From positions 62,001 to 126,000 of the forward strand of contig CAJUNB010000003.1 of NCBI GenBank assembly GCA_910587635.1: a stretch of 64,000 nucleotides of DNA, read 5' to 3'. Within the stretch, counting starts at the first letter, position 1; every line of letters starts with the position of its first letter. A program made the position numbers and the translations under genes. Below are positions 40,720 through 49,368 of the stretch, in pieces. The notes under the pieces were generated by a model. The model made no database searches, was not told where the DNA came from, and saw nothing but the letters and a program-made list of their open reading frames with translations. This DNA comes from an uncultured Lachnospiraceae bacterium (GTDB taxonomy: Bacteria > Bacillota > Clostridia > Lachnospirales > Lachnospiraceae).

Positions 40720-41943
40720 TTACTTACCGATCATCTCCATAACGCTCGCATCAGGATCTTTATTCAACGATTGGTTCCACGCTTCTACCATATTATCTTT
40801 TGTCATGGAAACAGTGCCACTGAGAACATAGGCCGGAGCTTCTTCTCCCAGTATATCCAGTGCAGCTATTTTCGCCATTGTCTCTCCGATCTGGAAAGGC
40901 ATATCCGCTACTTTTCCATAGACATTTCCGCCCTGTGCCATATCCAGGTCATTGTTACCGCCCAGATCCATCGTGACTACTTTACAATCTTTATAGCCGC
41001 CGGCTTTCAGCTCAGAAACTACAGGTTCCGCTGCTACGTCCCAGGATACATAGATACCGTTTAAATCCGGGTTCTGTGTCAGCATTGCCGCTGCTACTTC
41101 TCCTGTGGCATTTTCTGCAGAAAATCCTGACATTGCTACGATCTCAATATCAGGATAGTCATTGACGATCGTTCTGACAAATTCATTATCTCTGTTATTT
41201 GTTACAAGGAAGTCCACATCATAGTAAATAATACCGATCTTACCTTTATTTCCGATAGATTCCGCCATCAATTTAGCAGCAGCACGGCCCATGCCATACT
41301 GATCTCCTGTAACGATAGATACATATTGATCTCCTGCCTTGTAATCATCCACGCCATTGTCTGCAAATACGATTTTACATCCTGCATCCACCGCCGGCTG
41401 GAAAGCTCTCGTTCCCGAAACAGGATCTACCGGAAGTGTCAGAATAATATCCGGTTGCAGTGCCATACTTGTCTCGATATCCGTAGCCTGCTTAGACGGA
41501 TCGAACTGAGCATCGGATATCGCCACTACTTCAATTCCCATCTTTTCAAATTCCGCCTTTGCACCGTCTGTCATGGCATTATACCATTCACTAGCACCCG
41601 CCCATAACATTGCTGCTTTTAAATTCTGCCCTTTGATTTCATCATACTGTTCCTGTGTCAGAGTGATATCATCTGCAGAAGTTCCTGTTTCTCCGTTAGG
41701 ACCCTTGGCAAATTCTCCTGTTTCATTCTCATACCCTGGAATGACGGAAAGCCATTCACTGCTTCCCGCTGTTTCTTCTGCCGTAGCGGTGGATTCTTCT
41801 CCCGCTGCTTCATTTGCCGCTTCTGCTGATTCTGTTGCCGCTGCCGGCTCCGTCGTCTCTGTAGCACTGTCAGAACCACATCCCGCAACACTTGCCATGA
41901 CCAGGGCTGCTGTCAAACATACTCCAAATAATCTTTTCATCAT
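40720..41943 (-). CDS. Sugar ABC transporter substrate-binding lipoprotein
   Basis: 407 residues. Lipobox VAGC at about residues 19-22, an Ala/Glu/Thr-rich linker (25-70), then a periplasmic-binding-protein type I fold (about 95-395) with NLKAAMLWAGASEWYNAMTDGAKAEFEKMG as the first strand-helix and KVVTMDLGGNNDLDMAQGGN near 325-344. It is in the RbsB family and longer than usual because of the linker. It presents the substrate to the RbsC-type permease. GGAG before the ATG. Confidence 0.9.
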   Translation of the reverse strand: MMKRLFGVCLTAALVMASVAGCGSDSATETTEPAAATESAEAANEAAGEESTATAEETAGSSEWLSVIPGYENETGEFAKGPNGETGTSADDITLTQEQYDEIKGQNLKAAMLWAGASEWYNAMTDGAKAEFEKMGIEVVAISDAQFDPSKQATDIETSMALQPDIILTLPVDPVSGTRAFQPAVDAGCKIVFADNGVDDYKAGDQYVSIVTGDQYGMGRAAAKLMAESIGNKGKIGIIYYDVDFLVTNNRDNEFVRTIVNDYPDIEIVAMSGFSAENATGEVAAAMLTQNPDLNGIYVSWDVAAEPVVSELKAGGYKDCKVVTMDLGGNNDLDMAQGGNVYGKVADMPFQIGETMAKIAALDILGEEAPAYVLSGTVSMTKDNMVEAWNQSLNKDPDASVMEMIGK

Positions 41944-41963
41944 AATCTCCTTATCCTCCTGTC

Positions 41964-42893
41964 TTAAAGAAATTTATTTTTTACCAGGCTGATGCCCGCC
42001 TGGGCTGGGCTTTTTTCTAATGTCACAAATTTTATATTTTCATGCCCTGTCTTTTCCTGAAACAGCTTCATAAAAGTCTCCCTGTAAAAACTGCTGTTAA
42101 AAATACTTCCCACTAAGACAAGTTCCAGTTTTTCCTCTTTTTGCAGTTTCAGTCTTTTGTATACAACATTGGAAATGTCTGTTACTTCTCCTGCTCCTTC
42201 ATATAAAATCTCCCGGCACAGTTCATTTCCTTTATCTGCTCTGTCACTGACCAGCTTTGCTGATGCTGTAATTTTTCTTTGATTCAAAGACGCGATGTAA
42301 TAGCATTTATCTTCTTTTTCTTCCAAATGATAATATTTCATCAAATCATCGAATATTTCATTACCGGGAATCTGTCCGTCGAGATACTTAATCCATTCTC
42401 GCAGTACCTGTTCTCCAATCCAGTACCCTGAACCCAGATCGCTCAGTGGGCTTCCCCAGCCTCCGCACCGGCTGATGCTTCCGTCTCTATCAAACCCAAG
42501 AGCGATGGAACCGGTGCCGGTTACCACGCCAATACCCGGACTTTCGGCAACCGATAAAAATGTCATCTCAGAATCATTACAAATAAACACTCTGTCCATG
42601 TTTAATCCGATACGACGTACTACAGATTCATATACATCGTAATCACTCTTTGTATCACAACCGGAAACACCAAAAACCATACCTTTGATATCTTCCAACT
42701 CTATATTCAGAGCATCGCATATTTTATGAAAAGAATGTTTTAAATTGGATTCTACTTCTTTCAATCCCAGATTTTTGTAATTTGTACTTCCAAACAGAAA
42801 ACTCTTTGTCTCTTCCGTTTCGATATTGTAAATACAATATTCCGTTTTTGTTCCTCCACCATCTATTGCCAGTAGATACTTTCCTTTTTTCAT
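41964..42893 (-). CDS. BadF/BadG/BcrA-type kinase (GlcNAc kinase-like)
   Basis: 309 residues in the ASKHA fold. Phosphate 1 motif AIDGGGTKTEY (about 9-19), GVVTGTGSIALGFD (about 122-135), and GGWGSPLSDLGSGYWIG (about 143-159) with the catalytic/adenosine region typical of N-acetylglucosamine kinases of eukaryotic type. It probably phosphorylates the imported sugar after uptake. The sugar is unknown; GlcNAc or a related amino sugar is a guess. It sits between the ROK repressor and the binding protein in the same operon. Confidence 0.78.
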   Translation of the reverse strand: MKKGKYLLAIDGGGTKTEYCIYNIETEETKSFLFGSTNYKNLGLKEVESNLKHSFHKICDALNIELEDIKGMVFGVSGCDTKSDYDVYESVVRRIGLNMDRVFICNDSEMTFLSVAESPGIGVVTGTGSIALGFDRDGSISRCGGWGSPLSDLGSGYWIGEQVLREWIKYLDGQIPGNEIFDDLMKYYHLEEKEDKCYYIASLNQRKITASAKLVSDRADKGNELCREILYEGAGEVTDISNVVYKRLKLQKEEKLELVLVGSIFNSSFYRETFMKLFQEKTGHENIKFVTLEKSPAQAGISLVKNKFL

Positions 42894-42898
42894 ATCTT

Positions 42899-43981
42899 TC
42901 AGATATCCTTTACTAATACAAGCGGTCTGATTGTAGTCAGATTCTCCAGACAGAAATTAATCAGACCCTTGACCGCACACTCTTCGTCATCATTTATTAC
43001 AATTTTAGGAAGGCTCTCTTTCGGTATATATCTCTCTAAGTCTCCTCGCATCTGTTCTATTGTGTTCTCGTCAAAACCTTTTCCCTGGACAACGATGATT
43101 TCAGGATTGAGAACCGTGATAAAATTTACCATGCTTACTGCAATATAATGGATATAATCCTCAGAAATTTTATTTCCCTTTACAGAAAGAAACTGCTTCA
43201 ATTTCTCTTCCAGCCATCCGCCGCCTTTCGTATGGTCTTCCTGTGCCTTGTCATAAAAAGGAGCCAAATAACCGAACTCCCCTGCAAAACTCGTAAACCC
43301 CTTATGAAGAGTTCCATTGATTATGACTCCTGAACCGATTCCTTTTCCTATGTAGAGATAGACCATATCCCGGCATTTATCTTCCAGATACGTATGATAA
43401 TACCCTACCGTTGTAAGCTTAACATCATTTTCCACAAAGACAGGAATATGATAACGTTCTGAAATCATATCTTCCAGATTCAAATCAGTCCATCCCGGTA
43501 TACTGGAAATATTGGCAATCCTCTTATCTCTTTTCACGACACCGGGCACACCCAGCCCTATTGCTTTTATTTCAGCTTCTGACAGTTCCGTCAGCCGGTC
43601 AATGATTTCATATACGGATTCCAGAGCAGAATCCCTTGATTCATTTCTGATTTCCGCCAATTCTTCATAGATCTTAGTCCCAATGACGTTTACAAGACTG
43701 GCTTTAAATTTTTCTTCCAGATAATACAGTATAATAATATTTCCGGCATTTTCATTTGCTGTATATAACTTTGCTTTTTTCCCCGAACCACTCCCGGCAG
43801 TCCCATCCTGTCTGACAATACCATCCTGCTCCAAACCATCTACAATTTTATTAATAGTAGGAAGACTCAGATTTGACCTTTTCGATAGTTCAGGTTTTGT
43901 TATAGGACCGTATTCAAATATCATTTTTTTTACAATATTTCTGTTGACTTCCTTTAACAACTTAGGCTGCCCTGTCAGCAC
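42899..43981 (-). CDS. ROK family transcriptional repressor
   Basis: 360 residues. N-terminal winged helix (about 10-70: MIFEYGPITKPELSKRSNLSLPTINKIVDGLEQDG), then a ROK kinase-like effector domain (about 85-345) with the ROK region IGKGIGSGVIINGTLHKGFTSFAGEFGYL. The usual zinc-site cysteines (CxCGxxGC) are missing, so it may sense the ligand without zinc. First gene of the operon; a palindrome at its own promoter suggests autoregulation. Five bases before the kinase gene. Confidence 0.88.
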   Translation of the reverse strand: MLTGQPKLLKEVNRNIVKKMIFEYGPITKPELSKRSNLSLPTINKIVDGLEQDGIVRQDGTAGSGSGKKAKLYTANENAGNIIILYYLEEKFKASLVNVIGTKIYEELAEIRNESRDSALESVYEIIDRLTELSEAEIKAIGLGVPGVVKRDKRIANISSIPGWTDLNLEDMISERYHIPVFVENDVKLTTVGYYHTYLEDKCRDMVYLYIGKGIGSGVIINGTLHKGFTSFAGEFGYLAPFYDKAQEDHTKGGGWLEEKLKQFLSVKGNKISEDYIHYIAVSMVNFITVLNPEIIVVQGKGFDENTIEQMRGDLERYIPKESLPKIVINDDEECAVKGLINFCLENLTTIRPLVLVKDI

Positions 43982-43998
43982 ATTATTTCCCTCGCTTT

Positions 43999-44056
43999 TT
44001 AATTAATAAACTTTATTAATTAATAGTAGTATACATTGTCAGATAAATTATGTCAA
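43999..44056 (-). promoter_or_regulatory. ROK operon promoter with perfect palindromic operator
   Basis: On the minus strand: -35 TTGACA (44051-44056), 17-base spacer, -10 TATACT (44028-44033). The start lies near 44021, inside the palindrome 43999-44023, TTAATTAATAAA-C-TTTATTAATTAA: two 12-base arms and one central base. Binding there would block initiation. It resembles XylR-type ROK operators with TTAnTTnn...nnAAnTAA ends. Confidence 0.82.
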
Positions 44057-44122
44057 TCTTTTTCTGTTGCCAGAATATTTTTCATGAAATTCTTTCTATA
44101 TTATTAATTTTTTTATGGCTGC

Positions 44123-44150
44123 TTGAAAACCCCACTCCATTTGCTATAAT
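44123..44150 (+). promoter_or_regulatory. Sigma-A promoter for SIMPL gene
   Basis: -35 TTGAAA (44123-44128), 16-base spacer, -10 TATAAT (44145-44150), 67 bases before the start codon. AAAGGAGG lies before the ATG. Confidence 0.7.
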
Positions 44151-44216
44151 AGAATTAATATCTATCAGTTTCAATATCATTTTATATAAGGGTAACCCTT
44201 TCAAAGGAGGATAATT

Positions 44217-45038
44217 ATGTACGGAAATATGTATGGAAATGAAAACGGCCCACAACAGACACAACCACCGCAGCCGAACCCGCCGAAAAAACCGGTCTCT
44301 TCTACAGCGGTTATCATCGCATTGATTGCCGGAATTTCCGCGATTATTTGTGTCAGTATTTTTTCCGGCTGTTTTGCCAAATATAAAAAATATTCCAGTG
44401 GAAACGGTATCACCGTAACGGGCTCTGCAAGTTGTGACTTCGAATCCGATCTGATCGTATGGCGGGGAAGTTTTTCTTCCTATGGTACTACACCAAAAAT
44501 GGCTTATCAGTCTATCAAAAACGATGCAGAAGTCGTAAAACGATATTTGATGGATAACGGCCTTTCTGAGAACGAAATTTCTTTCAGTTCTGTTTCCATC
44601 TCCCAGAGATGGATTACAGAATACAACGAAGAGGGAAATGTGATTGGCGAATACTTAGACGGCTATGATCTCAACCAATCTGTTACTGTCACTTCCGAAA
44701 ATGTAGATAAAGTAGATTCTATTTCAAAGGATATTACAAAGCTTATCGAGTCCAATATCGAATTTGAATCATATTCTCCAGAATACTACTATACAAAACT
44801 GGATGAATTAAAACTGGATTTGATTGAACAGGCCACAGCAAATGCCAAAACAAGAGCGGATATCGTCGCATCCGGTACAGGTGCTAAAACCACCAGGCTA
44901 CTCAGTGCCAACCTGGGCGTTTTCCAGATTACCGCACAGAACTCTGATTCCGAATACAGCTACGGTGGTGCTTTCGATACAGGGTCCAAAAATAAAACTG
45001 CCACTGTCACTGTAAAGTTAAATTACGCAACCGATTAA
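44217..45038 (+). CDS. SIMPL (DUF541) domain membrane-anchored protein
   Basis: 273 residues. Pro/Gln-rich cytoplasmic N-terminus (1-28), one transmembrane helix (about 32-52), then an extracytoplasmic SIMPL domain (about 65-273) starting GITVTGSASCDFESDLIVWRGSF and containing the family repeat of LIEQATANAKTRADIVASGTGAK. SIMPL proteins are linked to oxidative stress and signalling in mammals and to an outer-membrane family in bacteria (BP26); the role in Firmicutes is open. Followed by a strong terminator. Confidence 0.85.
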   Translation: MYGNMYGNENGPQQTQPPQPNPPKKPVSSTAVIIALIAGISAIICVSIFSGCFAKYKKYSSGNGITVTGSASCDFESDLIVWRGSFSSYGTTPKMAYQSIKNDAEVVKRYLMDNGLSENEISFSSVSISQRWITEYNEEGNVIGEYLDGYDLNQSVTVTSENVDKVDSISKDITKLIESNIEFESYSPEYYYTKLDELKLDLIEQATANAKTRADIVASGTGAKTTRLLSANLGVFQITAQNSDSEYSYGGAFDTGSKNKTATVTVKLNYATD

Positions 45039-45051
45039 TACCGATTTTGCA

Positions 45052-45084
45052 AACCCGGCAGGTTTAAAATCCGCCGGGTTTTTT
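45052..45084 (+). terminator. Terminator after SIMPL gene
   Basis: AACCCGGC (45052-45059) pairs with GCCGGGTT (45073-45080), then a T run. Confidence 0.88.
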
Positions 45085-45137
45085 ATTATATCTATTATCC
45101 TTTACGAAAAATATAATAGTTCCAAAGGAGTTTTAAA

Positions 45138-46055
45138 TTGAAAACATTCCTCAAGCTGGCTGTTCCGTCCATTATCCTCTGTATGATAATTAACGCTGCT
45201 ATTCATACCTGGGAAAATCTTCCTCATATTTACAAAGAAGATTATGCCCTGATCTATGAAAATGAGCTCCGTGACATGTTCGGTCCTGACTGTGAAATAG
45301 GGGAGAAAAGGACAGTTACAATAGAAGCGGAAGACTGTGGCTGCGGTTATCACTCAGACGGCTACATCTATGATGAATGGACTTTGACATACAAAGATCA
45401 GGAAGGCTACACCCATACACAGATCATAAATAACATGACAGAGCCCAAATACCAACAGCTTTCCTGGTTAAAATATCAGCTCGCCAGTTACTACAAACAA
45501 AAATATATGCTGGCACCTTTTCCGGAGGGGACTTTTCAAGACCTGTCTGTGGAAGATTATATGGGAAAGTCCTATTGTTTCGCCTTTATCGGATATCCGG
45601 TAGGAGGGGTTACGATGGATAAAAAAGAAGAATATGACCGTACAAAAGCTGCAGCAGATCAATATATGAACCGGCTTCGAGAAAGTCTCCTGGATGAACA
45701 GAACAGGATTACTTTCTACAATTTGGACTATACTACTGTATTCAATACATATCCTGTGAACATTTCCATGGATTTCAGTATCGATGATGCCGATCTGCAA
45801 GGGATGAAAAAAGAGGCTCATGAAAAACAGATTCTGAATAAAATATCGGAAATAATGGAAAATTTCAGAAAAGATACCGCCTATACCGGCAATCTCGCCG
45901 TATCTGTTTCAAGCAATAATGGTTCCTGTGAATTGTATAACGGCAAGAAAAGTCAGTCTTATTATATTCTTCGAGGAGAATGGTTTCAACCGGAAGAGTC
46001 TAACCGGGAGTATGAATGGCAGCTCTATTTTAGCTATGAGGATATTTTCTGGTGA
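45138..46055 (+). CDS. Uncharacterised exported protein
   Basis: 305 residues from a TTG at 45138 with GGAG seven bases before. N-terminal helix (about 5-22) could be a signal anchor or signal peptide. The rest is extracytoplasmic, with a CGCGYHSDGYIYDEW motif near residues 68-82 and a Tyr-rich sequence. No named family recognised. It has a potential terminator at 46101-46136. Neighbour of the SIMPL gene, same strand but separate by a terminator, so a link is not clear. Confidence 0.6.
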   Translation: MKTFLKLAVPSIILCMIINAAIHTWENLPHIYKEDYALIYENELRDMFGPDCEIGEKRTVTIEAEDCGCGYHSDGYIYDEWTLTYKDQEGYTHTQIINNMTEPKYQQLSWLKYQLASYYKQKYMLAPFPEGTFQDLSVEDYMGKSYCFAFIGYPVGGVTMDKKEEYDRTKAAADQYMNRLRESLLDEQNRITFYNLDYTTVFNTYPVNISMDFSIDDADLQGMKKEAHEKQILNKISEIMENFRKDTAYTGNLAVSVSSNNGSCELYNGKKSQSYYILRGEWFQPEESNREYEWQLYFSYEDIFW

Positions 46056-46100
46056 TAACAAAAGACCCACGGATTCATTTTCATAGATAGTTCTTATACA

Positions 46101-46136
46101 AAAAAGGCCAAATCTGTACTCAGATTCAGCCTTTTT
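46101..46136 (+). terminator. Terminator after exported protein gene
   Basis: AAAAAGGC-x2-AATCTG pairs with CAGATT-x-GCCTTTTT around TACT; the stem ends in T5. It could also act on the minus strand for the HAD gene. Confidence 0.7.
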
Positions 46137-46199
46137 ATTATTTATTACGAAAAAATAAAATGTAAAGAAAAATATTTATCAACCCTTTTTGTAATGAGA

Positions 46200-46859
46200 T
46201 CATGATAGACATCCCATTTCCATCGCTTTTTTTAACTCCAAAAGGGAATCGTATTTTCGATACAATAAACTGGAAATTTCTTCATCCGGTTCTACCAGAT
46301 CAGGTATCATCACCGGTTTCATGCCGGCGGCATGTGCAGAGCGAATCCCATTGGGAGAGTCTTCTACTGCAATCACTTCTGGCGGCGGCATATGTATTGC
46401 CTCACAGGCTTTTAAATAAATATCTGGCTTGGGTTTGCTCAGCGTCACCTGATCTCCTCCTATGATCGCCTGAAAATAACTTTTTAATCCCGCCTTTTCC
46501 ATATGGCTTAAAATGGTCTTTGTACTGGAAGAGGAAGCTACCCCTACGATATAGCCGTTTTCATTCAGGTACTGTAAGATTTCTACACAACCCTTCATCA
46601 GAGGGAGCCCGTCCCTGTCAATCCAGCTCTGCATCAATGCCCTGCCGGTACTTAAAAATTCTTCTGCGTCAAAACTGTCACCAAATTTCTTTCGAAACTG
46701 AAGGATAATATCCGTTCTGTTTCTCCCGATGCAGTCTGTTGTCAACTGCTCAATATTTCCCAGATTTCTCTCTTTTGACAGTTGCAGCCATGCTTTTGAA
46801 GACATGATCTCCGTGTCAAAGAGAACACCGTCCATATCAAAAATAATTGCTTTTTTCAT
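46200..46859 (-). CDS. HAD-family phosphatase/beta-phosphoglucomutase-like
   Basis: 219 residues with the four HAD motifs: DMDGVLFDTE (residues 8-17, catalytic Asp8 and Asp10), VASSSS (motif II, about 108-113), KPKPD (motif III, Lys about 143) and VIAVEDSPNGIRSA (motif IV, about 162-175). Cap domain between motifs I and II is of the class I helical type. It could be a beta-phosphoglucomutase or a phosphatase of small sugar phosphates; the sequence does not decide. Three bases after the tyrS stop, so it is co-transcribed. Confidence 0.85.
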   Translation of the reverse strand: MKKAIIFDMDGVLFDTEIMSSKAWLQLSKERNLGNIEQLTTDCIGRNRTDIILQFRKKFGDSFDAEEFLSTGRALMQSWIDRDGLPLMKGCVEILQYLNENGYIVGVASSSSTKTILSHMEKAGLKSYFQAIIGGDQVTLSKPKPDIYLKACEAIHMPPPEVIAVEDSPNGIRSAHAAGMKPVMIPDLVEPDEEISSLLYRKYDSLLELKKAMEMGCLS

Positions 46860-46862
46860 AAG

Positions 46863-48083
46863 TTATTTTGAAAATACCTTTCGGAAATTTTTCTTACCCC
46901 GTTTTATGACAATACCGTCATTAAAAAATTCTTTCTCATATTCCTTTTTTACATCCGATACTTTTTCTCCCTCTACGGAAACGCCGCCCTGTTCGATGGC
47001 CCGTCTCCCTTCCGATCTGGTAGCGGTCAGTCCTGATTTCACAAGGACACTGATCAAATCAATTTTCCCTTCCGTAAAATCCTCTTCCGCCAGTTCCGCG
47101 GTAGGCATATCTGCCGCATTTCCACTGGAAAACAGCGCCCGGGAACCGTCTTGCGCTTTTTTCGCTTCTTCTTCGCCATGGACAAGACTTGTCAGTTCAT
47201 AGGCAAGTATTTCTTTTGCCTCATTTAACTGGCTTCCTTCCCACTTATCCATCTTATCGATCTCTTCCAGAGGCAGAAACGTGAGCATACGAATACATTT
47301 CAGTACATCCGCATCCGCCACATTTCTCCAATATTGATAAAAATCGAAAGGAGAAGTCTTATTCGGATCCAGCCATACAGCTCCTTTTTGTGTTTTCCCC
47401 ATTTTCTTTCCTTCGGAATTTAAAAGAAGAGTAATGGTCATGGCATAAGCGTATTTTCCTAACTTGCGACGTATCAGTTCTGTGCCGCCCAGCATATTAC
47501 TCCACTGATCGTCGCCGCCAAACTGCATATTACAGCCATATTTCTGGAACAATTCATAGAAATCATAACTCTGCATAATCATATAGTTAAATTCTAGAAA
47601 AGACAGTCCCTTTTCCATACGCTGCTTATAACACTCTGCTGTCAGCATACGATTTACAGAAAAATGACTTCCCACTTCCCTAAGCAATTCAATATAGTTC
47701 AGACCCATAAGCCAGTCTGCATTGTTCACCATCAATGCTTTTCCATCGGAAAAATCAATAAACCGGCTCATCTGCTTTTTAAAACAATCGCAATTGTGCT
47801 GTATCTCTTCCACTGTCATCATCGTACGCATATCGCTCCTGCCGGAAGGGTCTCCTACCATACCCGTACCGCCGCCGATCAGAGCGATCGGTTTATTTCC
47901 CGCCATCTGCAAACGCTTCATCAGACACAGCGCCATGAAATGACCCACATGCAGACTATCTGCAGTGGGGTCAAATCCAATATAAAACGTTGCCTTTCCG
48001 GCATTGATGAGTTCTTTTATTTCTTCTTCATCTGTCAACTGGGCAAGCAATCCTCTTGCTTTCAGTTCCTCAAATACTGTCAT
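46863..48083 (-). CDS. tyrS: Tyrosyl-tRNA synthetase
   Basis: 406 residues from the ATG at 48083 with AAGGAG upstream; the frame extends to 48164 but only through the intergenic gap and antiporter end. Class I synthetase: HVGH (HIGH motif, about 46-49), KMGKT (KMSKS motif, about 230-234), C-terminal S4 domain (from about 340). It joins tyrosine to tRNA-Tyr. No T-box leader is visible in the 28-base gap upstream, so control is different from many Firmicutes. The HAD gene follows. Confidence 0.96.
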   Translation of the reverse strand: MTVFEELKARGLLAQLTDEEEIKELINAGKATFYIGFDPTADSLHVGHFMALCLMKRLQMAGNKPIALIGGGTGMVGDPSGRSDMRTMMTVEEIQHNCDCFKKQMSRFIDFSDGKALMVNNADWLMGLNYIELLREVGSHFSVNRMLTAECYKQRMEKGLSFLEFNYMIMQSYDFYELFQKYGCNMQFGGDDQWSNMLGGTELIRRKLGKYAYAMTITLLLNSEGKKMGKTQKGAVWLDPNKTSPFDFYQYWRNVADADVLKCIRMLTFLPLEEIDKMDKWEGSQLNEAKEILAYELTSLVHGEEEAKKAQDGSRALFSSGNAADMPTAELAEEDFTEGKIDLISVLVKSGLTATRSEGRRAIEQGGVSVEGEKVSDVKKEYEKEFFNDGIVIKRGKKNFRKVFSK

Positions 48084-48111
48084 GATAAATCTCCTTCTTC
48101 TGTTTCTATAT

Positions 48112-49317
48112 TTAAGCGCTTTGTACTTCCGGCTGCAGAGGTTCCTGCTTATCCGATTTTGCATACAGTATCTTTAACAAAACAGGCGTCAAAATAGAAG
48201 ATACGATAATCAGCATAATGACGGATGTAAAAAACTCCGAAGAAACAAGTCCTACCGAAAGTCCCTTTTGCGCTACAATCAGAGCTACTTCTCCCCTTGT
48301 CATCATACCTACGCCTATTTTTAAAGCGTCATTATTCTGGAATCTGCATATCTTTGCCATCAATCCGCAGCCGATTACCTTACTGATCAGTCCCACTACG
48401 ACAAAAGCGGCCGTAAACATAAGAATTTCTGCATTGATATGATCGATATTCGTTTTTAATCCGATTCCTACGAAAAAAATAGGTCCAAACATCATATAAG
48501 AATTGATGTCCATTTTTTCTTCTATGTAATCTGCGTCTTTTACACTGCACAAAATGATACCGGCCACATAGGCTCCCGTGATATCGGCAATCCCAAAATA
48601 CTTCTCGGCTACATAAGCCATGGCCAGACAAAAAGCAAAGCCAGCGATAGGCACCCTTCTTCTATGGGTATATCTTTCATCAAACGCGCGGAAAATATGA
48701 TACATTATAAAACCAATTACAATGGCAAATACGAAGAAAAGCAATGTGTTAATGACTACTTTCATTTGATTTGCATCAGGATTTTTAAATCCTACCACAA
48801 AAGTAAGAACCACAATACCGATGACATCATCAATAATGGCCGCACTTAAAATCGTAGTACCAACCTGACTTTTCAGCTTTCCCATTTCTTTCAGGCATTC
48901 TACAGTGATACTCACAGAAGTGGCTGTCAATATAGTACCAATGAATACCGCTTTATAAAATGACTCACTCCCCCATGGTGACACACCGTAAAACGCCATA
49001 TACAAAACCGCACCAGAGATGAGTGGAACAAATACACCACAACAGGCAATCAAAAGGGCAATCGGTCCCGTTTTCATCAAATCTTTCAGATCTGTCTCCA
49101 GGCCAGCAGAAAACATAAGAAGAATTACTCCTATTTCTGCCATTTCTGTGAGAAAATCTGTCTGTACCACCCATCCAAAAATACATGGACCAATAATCAG
49201 ACCTGCAATAATCTCTCCTACAACCTGAGGTGCTTTGCATTTCCTGGCTACAATTCCAAAAAATTTCGCTGCAATAATAATAATTGCCAAATCTTTAAAT
49301 ATCGTATATGCTTCCAA
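48112..49317 (-). CDS. CPA2-type monovalent cation/proton antiporter
   Basis: 401 residues, about 12-13 transmembrane helices (Na_H_Exchanger type), with VVGEIIAGLIIGPCIFG (about 32-48), FSAGLETDLKDL (about 70-81), and the paired acidic residues of SAAIIDDVIGIVVLTFVVG (about 156-174). It lacks TrkA-N/C regulatory domains. It exchanges Na+ or K+ for protons at the cytoplasmic membrane; the ion cannot be named. It lies 28 bases before tyrS and on the same strand; tyrS may be co-transcribed with it. Confidence 0.9.
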   Translation of the reverse strand: MEAYTIFKDLAIIIIAAKFFGIVARKCKAPQVVGEIIAGLIIGPCIFGWVVQTDFLTEMAEIGVILLMFSAGLETDLKDLMKTGPIALLIACCGVFVPLISGAVLYMAFYGVSPWGSESFYKAVFIGTILTATSVSITVECLKEMGKLKSQVGTTILSAAIIDDVIGIVVLTFVVGFKNPDANQMKVVINTLLFFVFAIVIGFIMYHIFRAFDERYTHRRRVPIAGFAFCLAMAYVAEKYFGIADITGAYVAGIILCSVKDADYIEEKMDINSYMMFGPIFFVGIGLKTNIDHINAEILMFTAAFVVVGLISKVIGCGLMAKICRFQNNDALKIGVGMMTRGEVALIVAQKGLSVGLVSSEFFTSVIMLIIVSSILTPVLLKILYAKSDKQEPLQPEVQSA

Positions 49318-49368
49318 AATTTATGCCTTCTTTCTCAACTGTATTGTGATTTTTATTTACGCATTACA

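Noticed and set aside
48084..48111. T-box leader expected before tyrS
   Set aside because: The gap to the antiporter gene is only 28 bases; no T-box structure is possible there.
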